Positions 48,681-56,876 of a stretch of DNA of 64,000 nt are shown one piece after another. Position 1 is the stretch's first letter. Each line of letters starts with the position of its first letter. Origin of the DNA: Kordia sp964351775 (GTDB lineage: Bacteria > Bacteroidota > Bacteroidia > Flavobacteriales > Flavobacteriaceae); the NCBI GenBank assembly GCA_964351775.1, contig CAYGPQ010000004.1, positions 1-64,000 on the forward strand. Direction: 5' to 3'. The translations under genes and the position numbers were made by a program. The notes beneath the pieces are model-generated. The model was not told where the DNA came from. It ran no database searches and worked only from the letters and a program-made list of their open reading frames with translations.

Positions 48681-50843
48681 TTAGGATTCATCAATCAAAA
48701 TCTCCAATAACTGAATTGCCGCTTCGCTGATTTTAGTTCCAGGACCAAATACAGCAACTGCGCCAGCATCAAACAAAAATTGATAATCTTGATGTGGAAT
48801 TACACCACCAACAATCACCATAATATCATCACGTCCATACTTTTTCAATTCTGCAATAACTTGCGGAACTAGGGTTTTATGTCCAGCTGCTAACGAAGAA
48901 ACACCTAAAATGTGAACATCATTTTCCATAGCTTGTTTGGCTGCTTCTGCAGGCGTTTGGAATAATGGTCCAATATCTACATCAAAACCAACATCGGCAT
49001 AGCCTGTAGCCACTACTTTTGCACCTCTATCGTGTCCGTCTTGCCCCATCTTTGCAATCATGATTCGCGGTTGGCGACCTTCTTTTTCGGCAAATTTCGC
49101 TGCCAATTCTTTCGCTTTTTGAAACGAACTATCGTCTTTTATTTCTTTACTATACACGCCTGAAAATGATTTGATTTGTGCTTTGTATCTTCCGAAAACA
49201 GCTTCTAAAGCATCTGAAATTTCTCCTAAAGTTGCTCGTTTACGCGCTGCATCAATAGCTAAAGCTAACAAATTATTTTCCTTTTGTAACAATGCATCTT
49301 TATCATTTGACCAAAAATGAGCCGCTTTGGTCAATTTTGCTAGTGCTTCTGTAACTTCGGCAGCGTTTCGGTTTTCTTTTAACTGAGCCATAGGCGCCAT
49401 TTGCGCAGTCCGAAGTGTTTGATTGTCTTCTTCTAAAATATGTAATGGATCTTCTCTTTCGAGTCTATACTTATTTACACCAACAATGACATCTTGCCCC
49501 GAATCAATACGCGCTTGTTTTCTCGCGGCAGCTTCTTCAATACGCATTTTTGGAATTCCAGCTTCAATTGCTTTGGTCATTCCGCCTAACTCTTCCACTT
49601 CTTCAATCAGTTGCATCGCTTTATTCGCGATTTCATCTGTTAGTTTTTCAACATAATAACTTCCTGCCCAAGGATCAACTGTTTTCGTGATTTTAGTTTC
49701 TTCTTGTAAATATATTTGTGTATTTCGTGCAATTCGTGCTGAGAAGTCTGTTGGCAATGCAATAGCTTCATCTAAGGCATTGGTATGTAAACTTTGCGTT
49801 CCGCCAAATGCGGCTGCGGCTGCTTCAATACAGGTCCGCGCTACATTGTTAAACGGATCTTGCTCTGTAAGGCTCCAACCACTCGTTTGGGAATGGGTAC
49901 GCAGTGCTAATGATTTTTGATTTTTTGGATTGAATTGCTGCACGAGTTTTGCCCACAGCATTCTGGCAGCTCTCATTTTGGCAATTTCCATAAAATGATT
50001 CATGCCAATTGCCCAGAAAAAAGAGAGGCGAGGCGCAAAGGTATCGATGTCCATTCCTGCGTCGAGTCCTTTTCGGATGTATTCCAAACCGTCGGCTAAG
50101 GTGTATGCGAGTTCTATATCACAGGTGGCACCCGCTTCTTGCATGTGATAGCCTGAAATACTAATGCTGTTAAATTTTGGCATGTGTTCCGATGTATACT
50201 CAAAAATATCAGAAATAATTTTCATCGATGGCGTTGGTGGATAAATGTACGTGTTTCGCACCATGAATTCTTTTAAAATATCATTCTGAATCGTTCCTTC
50301 GAGGAATTCGGGTTGTACACCTTGTTCTTCTGCGGCCACAATGTAAAATGCCATAATAGGTAAAACCGCGCCATTCATCGTCATGGAAACCGACATTTTA
50401 TCCAATGGAATTTGATCGAATAAAATTTTCATATCTTCCACAGAATCAATCGCAACGCCGGCTTTTCCAACATCACCAACCACGCGCTCATGATCGCTGT
50501 CATATCCACGATGTGTAGCTAAATCGAATGCAACAGACAATCCTTTTTGTCCTGCGGCTAAATTTCGTCTGTAAAACGCATTGCTTTCTTCGGCGGTAGA
50601 AAATCCCGCATATTGGCGAATCGTCCAAGGTCTGCGCACATACATGGTAGAATACGGTCCGCGAAGATTTGGTGCCAAACCAGCTACAAAATCCAGCTGT
50701 TTTAACTCTTGCACATCTTCTTTTGAATACGACGATTTGATGTCAATGTCTTCCGCCATTTTAAATGAACTTTGGACGTTTTCTTTTGAAACCGCTTTCG
50801 CTGAATTGTCTAAGGTGATATGTTGAATATTTTTTCTACTCAT
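48681..50843 (-). CDS. mutB: methylmalonyl-CoA mutase large subunit
   Basis: A 720-residue adenosylcobalamin enzyme that interconverts succinyl-CoA and (R)-methylmalonyl-CoA, linking propionate metabolism to the TCA cycle. The TIM-barrel domain shows 'TMYVRRPWTIRQYAGFSTAEESNAFYRRNLAAGQKGLSVAFDLATHRGYDSDH' and 'GTIQNDILKEFMVRNTYI'. The C-terminal B12-binding domain has the cobalt-ligand motif in 'GQDGHDRGAKVV' (D-x-H-x-x-G). Length is normal. It lies downstream of the mutA and lipoprotein genes on the same strand, with 1 bp between it and the lipoprotein stop. Confidence 0.95.
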   Translation of the reverse strand: MSRKNIQHITLDNSAKAVSKENVQSSFKMAEDIDIKSSYSKEDVQELKQLDFVAGLAPNLRGPYSTMYVRRPWTIRQYAGFSTAEESNAFYRRNLAAGQKGLSVAFDLATHRGYDSDHERVVGDVGKAGVAIDSVEDMKILFDQIPLDKMSVSMTMNGAVLPIMAFYIVAAEEQGVQPEFLEGTIQNDILKEFMVRNTYIYPPTPSMKIISDIFEYTSEHMPKFNSISISGYHMQEAGATCDIELAYTLADGLEYIRKGLDAGMDIDTFAPRLSFFWAIGMNHFMEIAKMRAARMLWAKLVQQFNPKNQKSLALRTHSQTSGWSLTEQDPFNNVARTCIEAAAAAFGGTQSLHTNALDEAIALPTDFSARIARNTQIYLQEETKITKTVDPWAGSYYVEKLTDEIANKAMQLIEEVEELGGMTKAIEAGIPKMRIEEAAARKQARIDSGQDVIVGVNKYRLEREDPLHILEEDNQTLRTAQMAPMAQLKENRNAAEVTEALAKLTKAAHFWSNDKDALLQKENNLLALAIDAARKRATLGEISDALEAVFGRYKAQIKSFSGVYSKEIKDDSSFQKAKELAAKFAEKEGRQPRIMIAKMGQDGHDRGAKVVATGYADVGFDVDIGPLFQTPAEAAKQAMENDVHILGVSSLAAGHKTLVPQVIAELKKYGRDDIMVIVGGVIPHQDYQFLFDAGAVAVFGPGTKISEAAIQLLEILIDES

Positions 50844-50844
50844 G

Positions 50845-51471
50845 TTACAATCTTATTTTTTGAACGTACGAATCAAAATCGTTTGCTTTTCCAGAGTTAA
50901 AGGTCAATACAAATGTTTTTCCTTTTCTATTGACTAGATAAAAATAGGTATACCCTTGCATATATTCACCAGTTGATTCATCTTTTCCTCTTAACATAAA
51001 GATGGCTCTAAAAATACGATCATTGCCTTTTTTGATAATTCCTGCTTTCTTAAAAGAACTTTGAAACCCTAAAATTTCACAGAGTGCTTTATGATCACTG
51101 TTTAAGTATGATAAAATTTCTTGCGAAACTTCTTGGTTTATAGGAATATATGGTAGTGTTTTAAAAGAAATATCTAATTTCCGATCTTCACTTGCCATCA
51201 TATAGAAATTCCCAGCACTTGCGTATTTTAAATTCAAATAGCGTTTGTATTCAATTTTTTTGAGTTCTTCGTTTTCAATCTCATTAATGAACGCTATGTA
51301 TTCACTATTTGTAAACAATTTTACATTTTCAGGAACAAATAGATAAATACTTTCAGCGTCTAATTGAATGTACTTTCCAGGTACGTTTTTAATAGGTACA
51401 CTTTTGTCTTTGTTTCCATCACATTGAATGAAAAATAGACTTAGTATAACTATGTAAATAATTCTATTCAT
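50845..51471 (-). CDS. lipoprotein of unknown function between mutA and mutB
   Basis: A 208-residue protein with a short signal ending in FIQC, a lipobox, so probably an envelope lipoprotein. The rest is mixed alpha/beta ('SIYLFVPENVKLFTNSEYIAFINEI', 'GYTYFYLVNRKGKTFVLTFNSGK') with no motif I recognise. It overlaps the mutA stop by 8 bp and ends 1 bp before mutB, so it is clearly in the mutA-mutB operon. There is no obvious biochemical link with the mutase, and the placement may simply be an insertion in the operon. Confidence 0.7.
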   Translation of the reverse strand: MNRIIYIVILSLFFIQCDGNKDKSVPIKNVPGKYIQLDAESIYLFVPENVKLFTNSEYIAFINEIENEELKKIEYKRYLNLKYASAGNFYMMASEDRKLDISFKTLPYIPINQEVSQEILSYLNSDHKALCEILGFQSSFKKAGIIKKGNDRIFRAIFMLRGKDESTGEYMQGYTYFYLVNRKGKTFVLTFNSGKANDFDSYVQKIRL

Positions 51472-52825
51472 GTTTCAGTCGTTCTTTTTCTAGTTTCGTT
51501 GCCAAACGTCTCAATTTAATTGGAATGACTAATACTTTTTTTACTTCTTGGGTTGCAAACGGTTCAATTTCCAAATCGTGTTTCATGCGATCGTCCGGAT
51601 TTGGATATTTGTTAGTTCCGAGCAAAACTTCTTTACCTTCATCAAATAAAGCTTGTTCTTTTGCAGCGCTTTCTTTTATTTTTCGGAAAATAGTACCTTC
51701 TTTCAATTGCTTTAAGAAACCGCCATTTGCTTCGATATCTTTAAAAAGTGTCAAGGCTTTTTCAGCTAATTGATTTGTAATATGTTCGATGTAATATGCA
51801 CCTTCTGTCGGATTGTTTGTTTTGTCAAAATAACTTTCATCTTTTAAGATTCGGAGTTGATTTCGCGCAATACGATCACCAAATTCATTGGTTTTATGAT
51901 ACAGCGCATCATATGGTAAATTGTACACGAAATCCGCGCCACCTAATACCGCACTCATACATTCCGTAGTGGTTCGTAACATGTTTACATTGTAATCATA
52001 TATGGTTTTGTTACGTTTTGAAGGTGAAGCAATGATCGTACATGCTGAGTCTACATTGTATTCTTTTGCCAATACACTCCATAAATGACGCAATGCTCTG
52101 AGTTTGGCTATTTCGAAGAAATAATGTCCGCCAACCGCGACATTGAACGTAATTTTATTCGTGATTTTTGAACCGAAATGATTCAGGTATTCGTTAGCGT
52201 GTGCAAGTGCGTATGCGAGTTGTTGCACCATGGTTGCGCCCGCATTTTGATAGGTGTCAACATGAATCGTCAGTGTACTGCTGAATGCATCAAACTGTAC
52301 AATTTTTTCTAACGCTTCATGATCTTTTGCACGGTTTTCAAACCAATTTCCTGTGGAAGCTAAGTTTCCAATGATGTCTACTCCAATGGTGATACTAGCC
52401 GAATGTACTTTCGCGAAAGCGATAATTTTAGTACTATAATCAGTTGATAAAAATTCCATTTCTATATGAATAGGAATGTTTTGAAGATTTAAATCTTTTA
52501 AAACGGTTTCAATAGGAATGTTTTCGTTTGAAATGACCAACACTAAACTTTCTACGCCTCTTGCTAAGATGTCTTTGATATTGGAATTTGACTCCGAAGC
52601 ATTTGTAACATACAAACGTTGTGAAATCTTCCATTGCGTGGTTTGTGTTGCAATTGGCAGTGTGTTACCATACGTTTCCCGATGGTAAAAAGGTGTAATG
52701 TCAATACCTTCTTGTGTAGCTGTAATTAACGTCTGATTGTAATCAGCACCTTTTAAATCTACTTGTATTTTTTGCTTCCATTGCGCAGCAGAAACGGTGT
52801 CAAATTCGTCAAATAAATTACTCAT
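51464..52825 (-). CDS. mutA: methylmalonyl-CoA mutase small subunit
   Basis: A 453-residue subunit homologous to the TIM-barrel part of MutB but lacking the C-terminal B12 domain, as in other Bacteroidota (proteobacterial and actinobacterial MutA are about 620). It has 'ITPFYHRETYG', 'TIHVDTYQNAGATMVQQLAYALAHANEYLNHFG', 'GGHYFFEIAKLRALRHLWSVLAKEY' and 'GAYYIEHITNQLAEKALTLFKDIEANGG'. It is non-catalytic and forms the heterodimer with MutB. Its start abuts the FtsB-like gene stop (1-bp overlap), so it is part of the udk-ftsB-mutA-lipoprotein-mutB run. Confidence 0.93.
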   Translation of the reverse strand: MSNLFDEFDTVSAAQWKQKIQVDLKGADYNQTLITATQEGIDITPFYHRETYGNTLPIATQTTQWKISQRLYVTNASESNSNIKDILARGVESLVLVISNENIPIETVLKDLNLQNIPIHIEMEFLSTDYSTKIIAFAKVHSASITIGVDIIGNLASTGNWFENRAKDHEALEKIVQFDAFSSTLTIHVDTYQNAGATMVQQLAYALAHANEYLNHFGSKITNKITFNVAVGGHYFFEIAKLRALRHLWSVLAKEYNVDSACTIIASPSKRNKTIYDYNVNMLRTTTECMSAVLGGADFVYNLPYDALYHKTNEFGDRIARNQLRILKDESYFDKTNNPTEGAYYIEHITNQLAEKALTLFKDIEANGGFLKQLKEGTIFRKIKESAAKEQALFDEGKEVLLGTNKYPNPDDRMKHDLEIEPFATQEVKKVLVIPIKLRRLATKLEKERLKHE

Positions 52826-53127
52826 TAGTTGGTGGTTTTTAGGCTATCTGCGTACTCGATGATATAAATTTCTTCATTTTCTTTTTTCATGAAATAGCGT
52901 TCGCGCGCAAATTTTTCCAATTCTTCCATGCTTGAGAATTTTTTGATATTCTTGCGATCTTTTTTGATTTCGCTTTGAAGATTTGTTTTTTGCTGTTCTA
53001 AAAGTTCTATTTGTCTATTCAGTTCTCTATGTGTAGAAAACCACGAATTTGCATCTACAAATAGCATCCACACGATAAAAATGGCGGAGATGATGATGTA
53101 TATATTTTTGAATTTGTTCAGATTCAT
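52825..53127 (-). CDS. FtsB/DivIC-type septum formation protein
   Basis: A 100-residue single-pass membrane protein: an N-terminal cytoplasmic tail, one helix ('NIYIIISAIFIVWMLFVDA', about 7-26), a coiled coil ('LNRQIELLEQQKTNLQSEIKKDRKNIKKF') and the conserved end 'LEKFARERYFMKKENEEIYIIE'. This is the layout of FtsB/DivIC, which joins FtsL and FtsQ in the division complex. The next gene, mutA, overlaps its stop by one base, and udk lies 50 bp upstream. The gene order udk-ftsB-mutA is common in flavobacteria. Confidence 0.85.
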   Translation of the reverse strand: MNLNKFKNIYIIISAIFIVWMLFVDANSWFSTHRELNRQIELLEQQKTNLQSEIKKDRKNIKKFSSMEELEKFARERYFMKKENEEIYIIEYADSLKTTN

Positions 53128-53177
53128 GGTATTTGCAATTGCGCTGCGACCGATTTATGCTATAAATGTACTAAATA

Positions 53178-53786
53178 TTAGGCTAATCGTTCGCTAATAA
53201 TGGTTCGTACGATATCTACAGCAACGCTATTGTACCGATTGTTTGGAATTATGATATCGGCAAACTCTTTAGTAGGTTCAATAAATTGTTCGTGCATGGG
53301 TTTGAGTGTAGATTGATATCTGCTTAAAACTTCGTCAATATTACGTCCACGTTGGGTAATATCGCGTTTGATTCTTCGGATGAGACGTTCGTCAGAATCA
53401 GCATGCACAAAAATGTTAATGTCAAACATTTTACGAAGTTCGGTATTTGTTAAGATCAAAATCCCTTCTACAATCATCACTTTTCGTGGAAGTGTATGAA
53501 TGGTGTCGCCAGTTCGATTGTGTTTTACAAACGAATATACAGGTTGATCTATGGCATTTCCTTTTTTTAATTCGGTTAGATGTTCACAGAGTAAATCAAA
53601 ATCAATTGATCGTGGGTGATCAAAATTGATTTTTGTACGTTGTTCGTAATTTAAGTGTGAAGTATCGTTATAGTAAGAATCTTGTGAAATAACTCCGACT
53701 TCATTTTCGGGCAATTGTTTAATGATTTCGTTAACTACGGTTGTTTTTCCGCTTCCAGTTCCTCCGCCAATACCAATAATGAGCAT
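53178..53786 (-). CDS. udk: uridine kinase
   Basis: A 202-residue cytoplasmic kinase that phosphorylates uridine and cytidine for pyrimidine salvage. Walker A is 'IGIGGGTGSGKTTVVNEI'. The family's 'ISQDSYYND' and 'NFDHPRSIDFDLL', 'QPVYSFVKHNRT', 'MIVEGILILTN' and 'DSDERLIRRIKRDITQRGR' blocks follow in order, and the end 'NRYNSVAVDIV' matches the nucleoside-binding tail. Length is normal for the family. It is the first gene of the run through mutB. Confidence 0.93.
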   Translation of the reverse strand: MLIIGIGGGTGSGKTTVVNEIIKQLPENEVGVISQDSYYNDTSHLNYEQRTKINFDHPRSIDFDLLCEHLTELKKGNAIDQPVYSFVKHNRTGDTIHTLPRKVMIVEGILILTNTELRKMFDINIFVHADSDERLIRRIKRDITQRGRNIDEVLSRYQSTLKPMHEQFIEPTKEFADIIIPNNRYNSVAVDIVRTIISERLA

Positions 53787-53913
53787 AAATGTATATTTTT
53801 TTTGTCGAGTACAAAATTAAGTAAATTATTCATTTATTTTAGATAAAAGAGTCTAGATCGCTTCGCTGTTGTAATCAAGAAATTAGATTCATTTAGAATC
53901 GTTTGAAATTATT

Positions 53914-53992
53914 CACTGTTGTTCTATAAAAGATTCAAGACCGCTGCGCTGTTAAATGAAAGAATAAAGACTAAATAGTAACTATTTGAAAA
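53914..53992 (+). repeat. dispersed intergenic repeat, copy B
   Basis: 79 bp, colinear without gaps with copy C (59907-59985), 67 of 79 identical by my count, and sharing its core with the reverse copy at 4770-4841. Confidence 0.75.
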
Positions 53993-54163
53993 ACAAGATT
54001 AATAATTATATTTAATTAGCTAATTCCTTCTGTCATAGCAATTTGCAAAAGCACGGTAATTTTATGAAAAGATCTTGCAAACTTTTTCAAAGCAAGGTCT
54101 TCACAAGAATTGAAATGGTTTTATCGGACACTAACGGAAATTATTTTAAAAATAAATAGTTTT

Positions 54164-54196
54164 TGCTTTTGTGTTTCTGGAAAAGTCTTATATTTG
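54164..54196 (+). promoter_or_regulatory. promoter of the tRNA-Pro / GIY-YIG locus
   Basis: A -33-like TTTG at 54164-54167 and a -7 box TATATTTG at 54189-54196 (6 of 6 defined positions), 21 bp apart. This is the typical strong Bacteroidota tRNA/rRNA promoter form. It lies about 65 bp before the degenerate tRNA copy. Confidence 0.55.
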
Positions 54197-54261
54197 CAAT
54201 CCAAATTTTAGGGCATAGTTTTGAATTCTTAGGATGAAAAAACTATTACAAACACACTTTA

Positions 54262-54378
54262 CGGGGTGTACTACGCCAAAGCGTAGCAGGACGTAGCCCT
54301 GACGAAGATGACGCCTTAGCGTTATTATCGCGCCGCGTTTGGGACGCGGAGGTCGTCACGCTTGAGGCGTGACCACCC
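54262..54378 (+). pseudogene. degenerate tRNA-Pro copy with hairpin insertions
   Basis: 54262-54270 repeats the first nine bases of the intact tRNA, and 54325-54355 repeats its D-arm end and whole anticodon arm (31 bases, identical). Between them and in place of the T-arm are three small hairpins of the type ACGCC-loop-GCGT (54271-54286, 54309-54324, 54355-54373). The T-arm consensus is lost, so it should not function as a tRNA. Confidence 0.7.
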
Positions 54379-54390
54379 AAATTAAGGAGT

Positions 54391-54633
54391 ATGATAGTAT
54401 ATATTCTTTATAGTGAATTGAAATCAAAATATTACGTTGGTCAAACGCAAGATTTTGGAAAAAGATTATTACGACATAATTCAGGTTATGTGAAGTCAAC
54501 TAAAAGTGGTATACCATGGAAAGTTGTTATAAATATTGAAGTTACAAATAGAAGTGAAGCTCTTATTCTTGAAAAGAGAATTAAAAAACGAGGAGCAAAA
54601 CGCTATTTAGAAGATAACCAACTCGGGGTGTAG
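54391..54633 (+). CDS. single-domain GIY-YIG nuclease embedded in a tRNA-Pro locus
   Basis: An 80-residue GIY-YIG-fold protein: 'VYILYSELKSKYYVGQTQDFGKRLLRHNSG' with the Y-IL/YVG pair and catalytic Arg, then 'SGIPWKVVINIEVTNRSEALILEKRIKKRGAKRYLED' with the metal-binding Glu. This is the minimal (UPF0213-like) domain that in Bacteroidota often sits in tRNA or rRNA operons. The stop overlaps the intact tRNA-Pro gene by 10 bp, and a degenerate tRNA-Pro lies directly upstream. This flanking suggests it is, or came with, a homing-like mobile element. The DNA target is unknown. Confidence 0.8.
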   Translation: MIVYILYSELKSKYYVGQTQDFGKRLLRHNSGYVKSTKSGIPWKVVINIEVTNRSEALILEKRIKKRGAKRYLEDNQLGV

Positions 54634-54698
54634 CGTAGCCCGGTTATCGCGCCGCGTTTGGGACGCGGAGGTCGCAGGTTCGAATCCTGCCACCCCGA
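54624..54698 (+). tRNA. tRNA-Pro, anticodon TGG
   Basis: Cloverleaf by eye: acceptor CGGGGTG (54624-54630) pairs with CACCCCG (54691-54697). The anticodon stem CCGCG/CGCGG encloses loop TTTGGGA with anticodon TGG. The T-arm GCAGG-TTCGAAT-CCTGC is standard. Discriminator A at 54698. No encoded CCA. The 5' end overlaps the GIY-YIG stop codon. Confidence 0.93.
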
Positions 54699-54704
54699 CA
54701 AAAG

Positions 54705-54733
54705 AAAGTCTTGCTAAAGCAAGACTTTTTTTA
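54705..54733 (+). terminator. intrinsic terminator after tRNA-Pro
   Basis: AAAGTCTTGC pairs with GCAAGACTTT around TAAA, followed by a T run to 54733. It begins within 10 bp of the tRNA 3' end. Confidence 0.85.
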
Positions 54734-54899
54734 TGCAATACATTTGGGCTAGCTCAAGAATGTATTGTATAAAAAAGGATTGAGTGAGCGAAGCGAAACA
54801 AGATTTTCATTTGCAACAAATTCTATTCAGGATCACGTTAGTAATCCTTTCTTCTGCATATTTAGAGTTTACTTAAGAATGTGTTTGAATCAAATTATA

Positions 54900-55373
54900 T
54901 TATTTACGTTCTTTAAATCCAGATACATGCAAAGAAATTGCTTTCCAAATAGTATCTTTTTTTATTAATACATTACTGGATTCATAGGTGCTGTAGGCAG
55001 CATCTTTATAGATGTGTCCAGTTCCAGAAATAATGGCTGTTCCATTTTCATAAATTGTCAAACGTTTGATTTCATAACGGAAAGAATCGTGTTGTGTAGC
55101 ATTTTTTTTGATCCAATTGAGTTCATCATTCTTGGTATATCTGTTTCCAGAACCATCAATGAGTTGAAAACTTTCATCTAGAATATGATCTAATAAAATT
55201 GTGTCTTGTTCTTTGTATGCTTTTGGCCATAATACTTCTTTCATATTACGAAGCGTATGTTTGTCTTTTGATGTAATTTGTGTAGTAGTTGCTTTTTGAG
55301 AAACTTCTTGATTACAACTGCTTACAAGAAGTGCTAGTATTACTGCGAAACTTATTGTTTTTAGAAAGTTCAT
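54900..55373 (-). CDS. NTF2-like (DUF4440/SnoaL-type) lipoprotein
   Basis: A 157-residue lipoprotein: signal with VSSC lipobox near residue 20, then an NTF2-like domain ('MKEVLWPKAYKEQDTILLDHILDESFQLIDGSGNRYTKNDELNWIKKN', 'YEIKRLTIYENGTAIISGTGHI', 'YESSNVLIKKDTIWKAISLHVSGF'). Such domains bind small ligands or act as isomerases; the precise role is unknown. It lies 3 bp after the ankyrin protein gene on the same strand, so the two are cotranscribed, together with the CPBP protease gene further upstream. Confidence 0.75.
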   Translation of the reverse strand: MNFLKTISFAVILALLVSSCNQEVSQKATTTQITSKDKHTLRNMKEVLWPKAYKEQDTILLDHILDESFQLIDGSGNRYTKNDELNWIKKNATQHDSFRYEIKRLTIYENGTAIISGTGHIYKDAAYSTYESSNVLIKKDTIWKAISLHVSGFKERK

Positions 55374-55376
55374 TTA

Positions 55377-56876
55377 TTATTCTTTTTTAAGGATGAATTT
55401 TATCTTTAGTTTTCCATACCAAGCTGGTTTATTACCGTTTGGATAGGTTTCATCAAACATGATTAGTTCTAAGAAATTATTGTTAAAGGCTATTTTGTAA
55501 TACTGTTTTCCACTTTCAAAACCGGGAACTTTTGCAATATCAGGAGTTGTTGTGATTACGTTTTCATCAATTTGATAATTTCCTGTATTGAAGACAACCG
55601 TTTGAAAAGCTTTGACGATTTCTTCTGTTGATGGTTGGGATAAGTTTTGAAAAGGTGTACGTTTTTTCATTTGCGGATTGTACATAAGCGCATAGTTCTC
55701 CATAGAAAATATAAAACGTCCATGATCTTCTTCTTTTCGAATGTATGTTGTATCGGCATATATGTATTGAATTTCTTCTACTTTCCAGGAACCTACTAAT
55801 TTATTTTTCGATTGTTGTTTGGTTTCAATAATTTGAATGATTTCTTTTAAATTGGACAATTTTGCAACATCATATGCGCTATACGTATTGTCCAACGCCT
55901 TGTATGTATAATCAGCATGGTATGAAAGTAATAATTTTGCAAACGCTTCATGTTTATACCAAAGCGTCCAATGTAGGGCAGAAGCGTTATTTACTATATC
56001 TTTGGTGTCAATGGTGGCGCCATTTTGTATGAGTAATGACCCAATTGCAACATTTCCGTTCACTGCGGCTCCAATTAAAGGTGTGAGTTGATACGTGTTG
56101 CCAGTAATAGTTGGATCTGCACCTGATTTTAGTAATAATGCTACGATAGCAAGATGTCCAAACCGTGCCGCCCAAGCAAGTGGCGTTTGTCCAACACGAT
56201 TCATTTCATTAACGTTCACATTATATTCAACCAATAGTTTTACCAATTCATAGTTACCTTGTTGTGCCGCTAATTGAAGTATTGGTGTTTCCAATTGATC
56301 TTTTGTGTTTGCAGAAAGCCCTTTTTTGAGTAATTTTTCAGTTGTTTTTAGATCATTTTCAAGAATTGCTGTTACAAGTTTTTGTTCTTTTTTCGTTAGT
56401 AAACGCGCCATTTTAGTAGTTCTAAATACATTCGCTACTAAATCATGATGCCAAAGTCGGAAAGCGACATCTACCGCAGTTCCATGCTTACTTTTTAGAA
56501 ATAAATCTGCATCTTTTTTGATTAATAATTTCATGACAGGAATTTTCCCAGAGAATGTTGCCCAATTCAGTGCATGATCATTGTTTTTATCAACCGCATT
56601 AATTTTTGCGTCGTTTTCGATCAAAATGTTACAGATTTCTACATTTCCAACGGAAGAAGCATACATCAATGGAGTTCCTTGTAAGCCTTTTAATTGGGCA
56701 AGATTCACATTGGCACCTTGCTGAATAAGTTGTTTTACTTTTTCAAGATTATTCTCTGAAATAGCTATTAATAAAGGAGTTTTTCCATTTTCATCATGAG
56801 AGTTTACATGATTTTGTCCCACACCAATCTTTACTAGTAAGGAGCAAATAAGTATTAGTATATATTGTTTTTTCAT
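55377..56876 (-). CDS. exported ankyrin-repeat protein
   Basis: A 499-residue protein with a signal peptide ('ILILICSLLVKIGVG') and about nine ankyrin repeats between residues 30 and 350, for example 'NGKTPLLIAISENNLEKVKQLIQQGANVN' and 'TPLAWAARFGHLAIVALLLKSGADP'. The last about 140 residues form a separate lipocalin-like or DUF4488-type domain ('LVGSWKVEEIQYIYADTTYIRKEEDHGRFIFSMENYALMYNP'). It probably binds a partner protein in the periplasm. It overlaps the CPBP protease gene's stop by 4 bp (ATGA), so it is translationally coupled to it. Confidence 0.85.
   Translation of the reverse strand: MKKQYILILICSLLVKIGVGQNHVNSHDENGKTPLLIAISENNLEKVKQLIQQGANVNLAQLKGLQGTPLMYASSVGNVEICNILIENDAKINAVDKNNDHALNWATFSGKIPVMKLLIKKDADLFLKSKHGTAVDVAFRLWHHDLVANVFRTTKMARLLTKKEQKLVTAILENDLKTTEKLLKKGLSANTKDQLETPILQLAAQQGNYELVKLLVEYNVNVNEMNRVGQTPLAWAARFGHLAIVALLLKSGADPTITGNTYQLTPLIGAAVNGNVAIGSLLIQNGATIDTKDIVNNASALHWTLWYKHEAFAKLLLSYHADYTYKALDNTYSAYDVAKLSNLKEIIQIIETKQQSKNKLVGSWKVEEIQYIYADTTYIRKEEDHGRFIFSMENYALMYNPQMKKRTPFQNLSQPSTEEIVKAFQTVVFNTGNYQIDENVITTTPDIAKVPGFESGKQYYKIAFNNNFLELIMFDETYPNGNKPAWYGKLKIKFILKKE

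Larger units (their letters stand above)
53787..54261. other. intergenic region with repeats and a tRNA promoter
   Basis: No gene is supported here. It contains a partial repeat fragment (about 53845-53880), a full dispersed repeat copy (53914-53992), a 10-bp hairpin (54069-54078 with 54092-54101, one G-U pair) and a promoter-like stretch (54164-54196) ahead of the tRNA locus. The 'gatcgcttcgctgtt' fragment near 53858 looks like a decayed copy of the same repeat. Confidence 0.5.
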
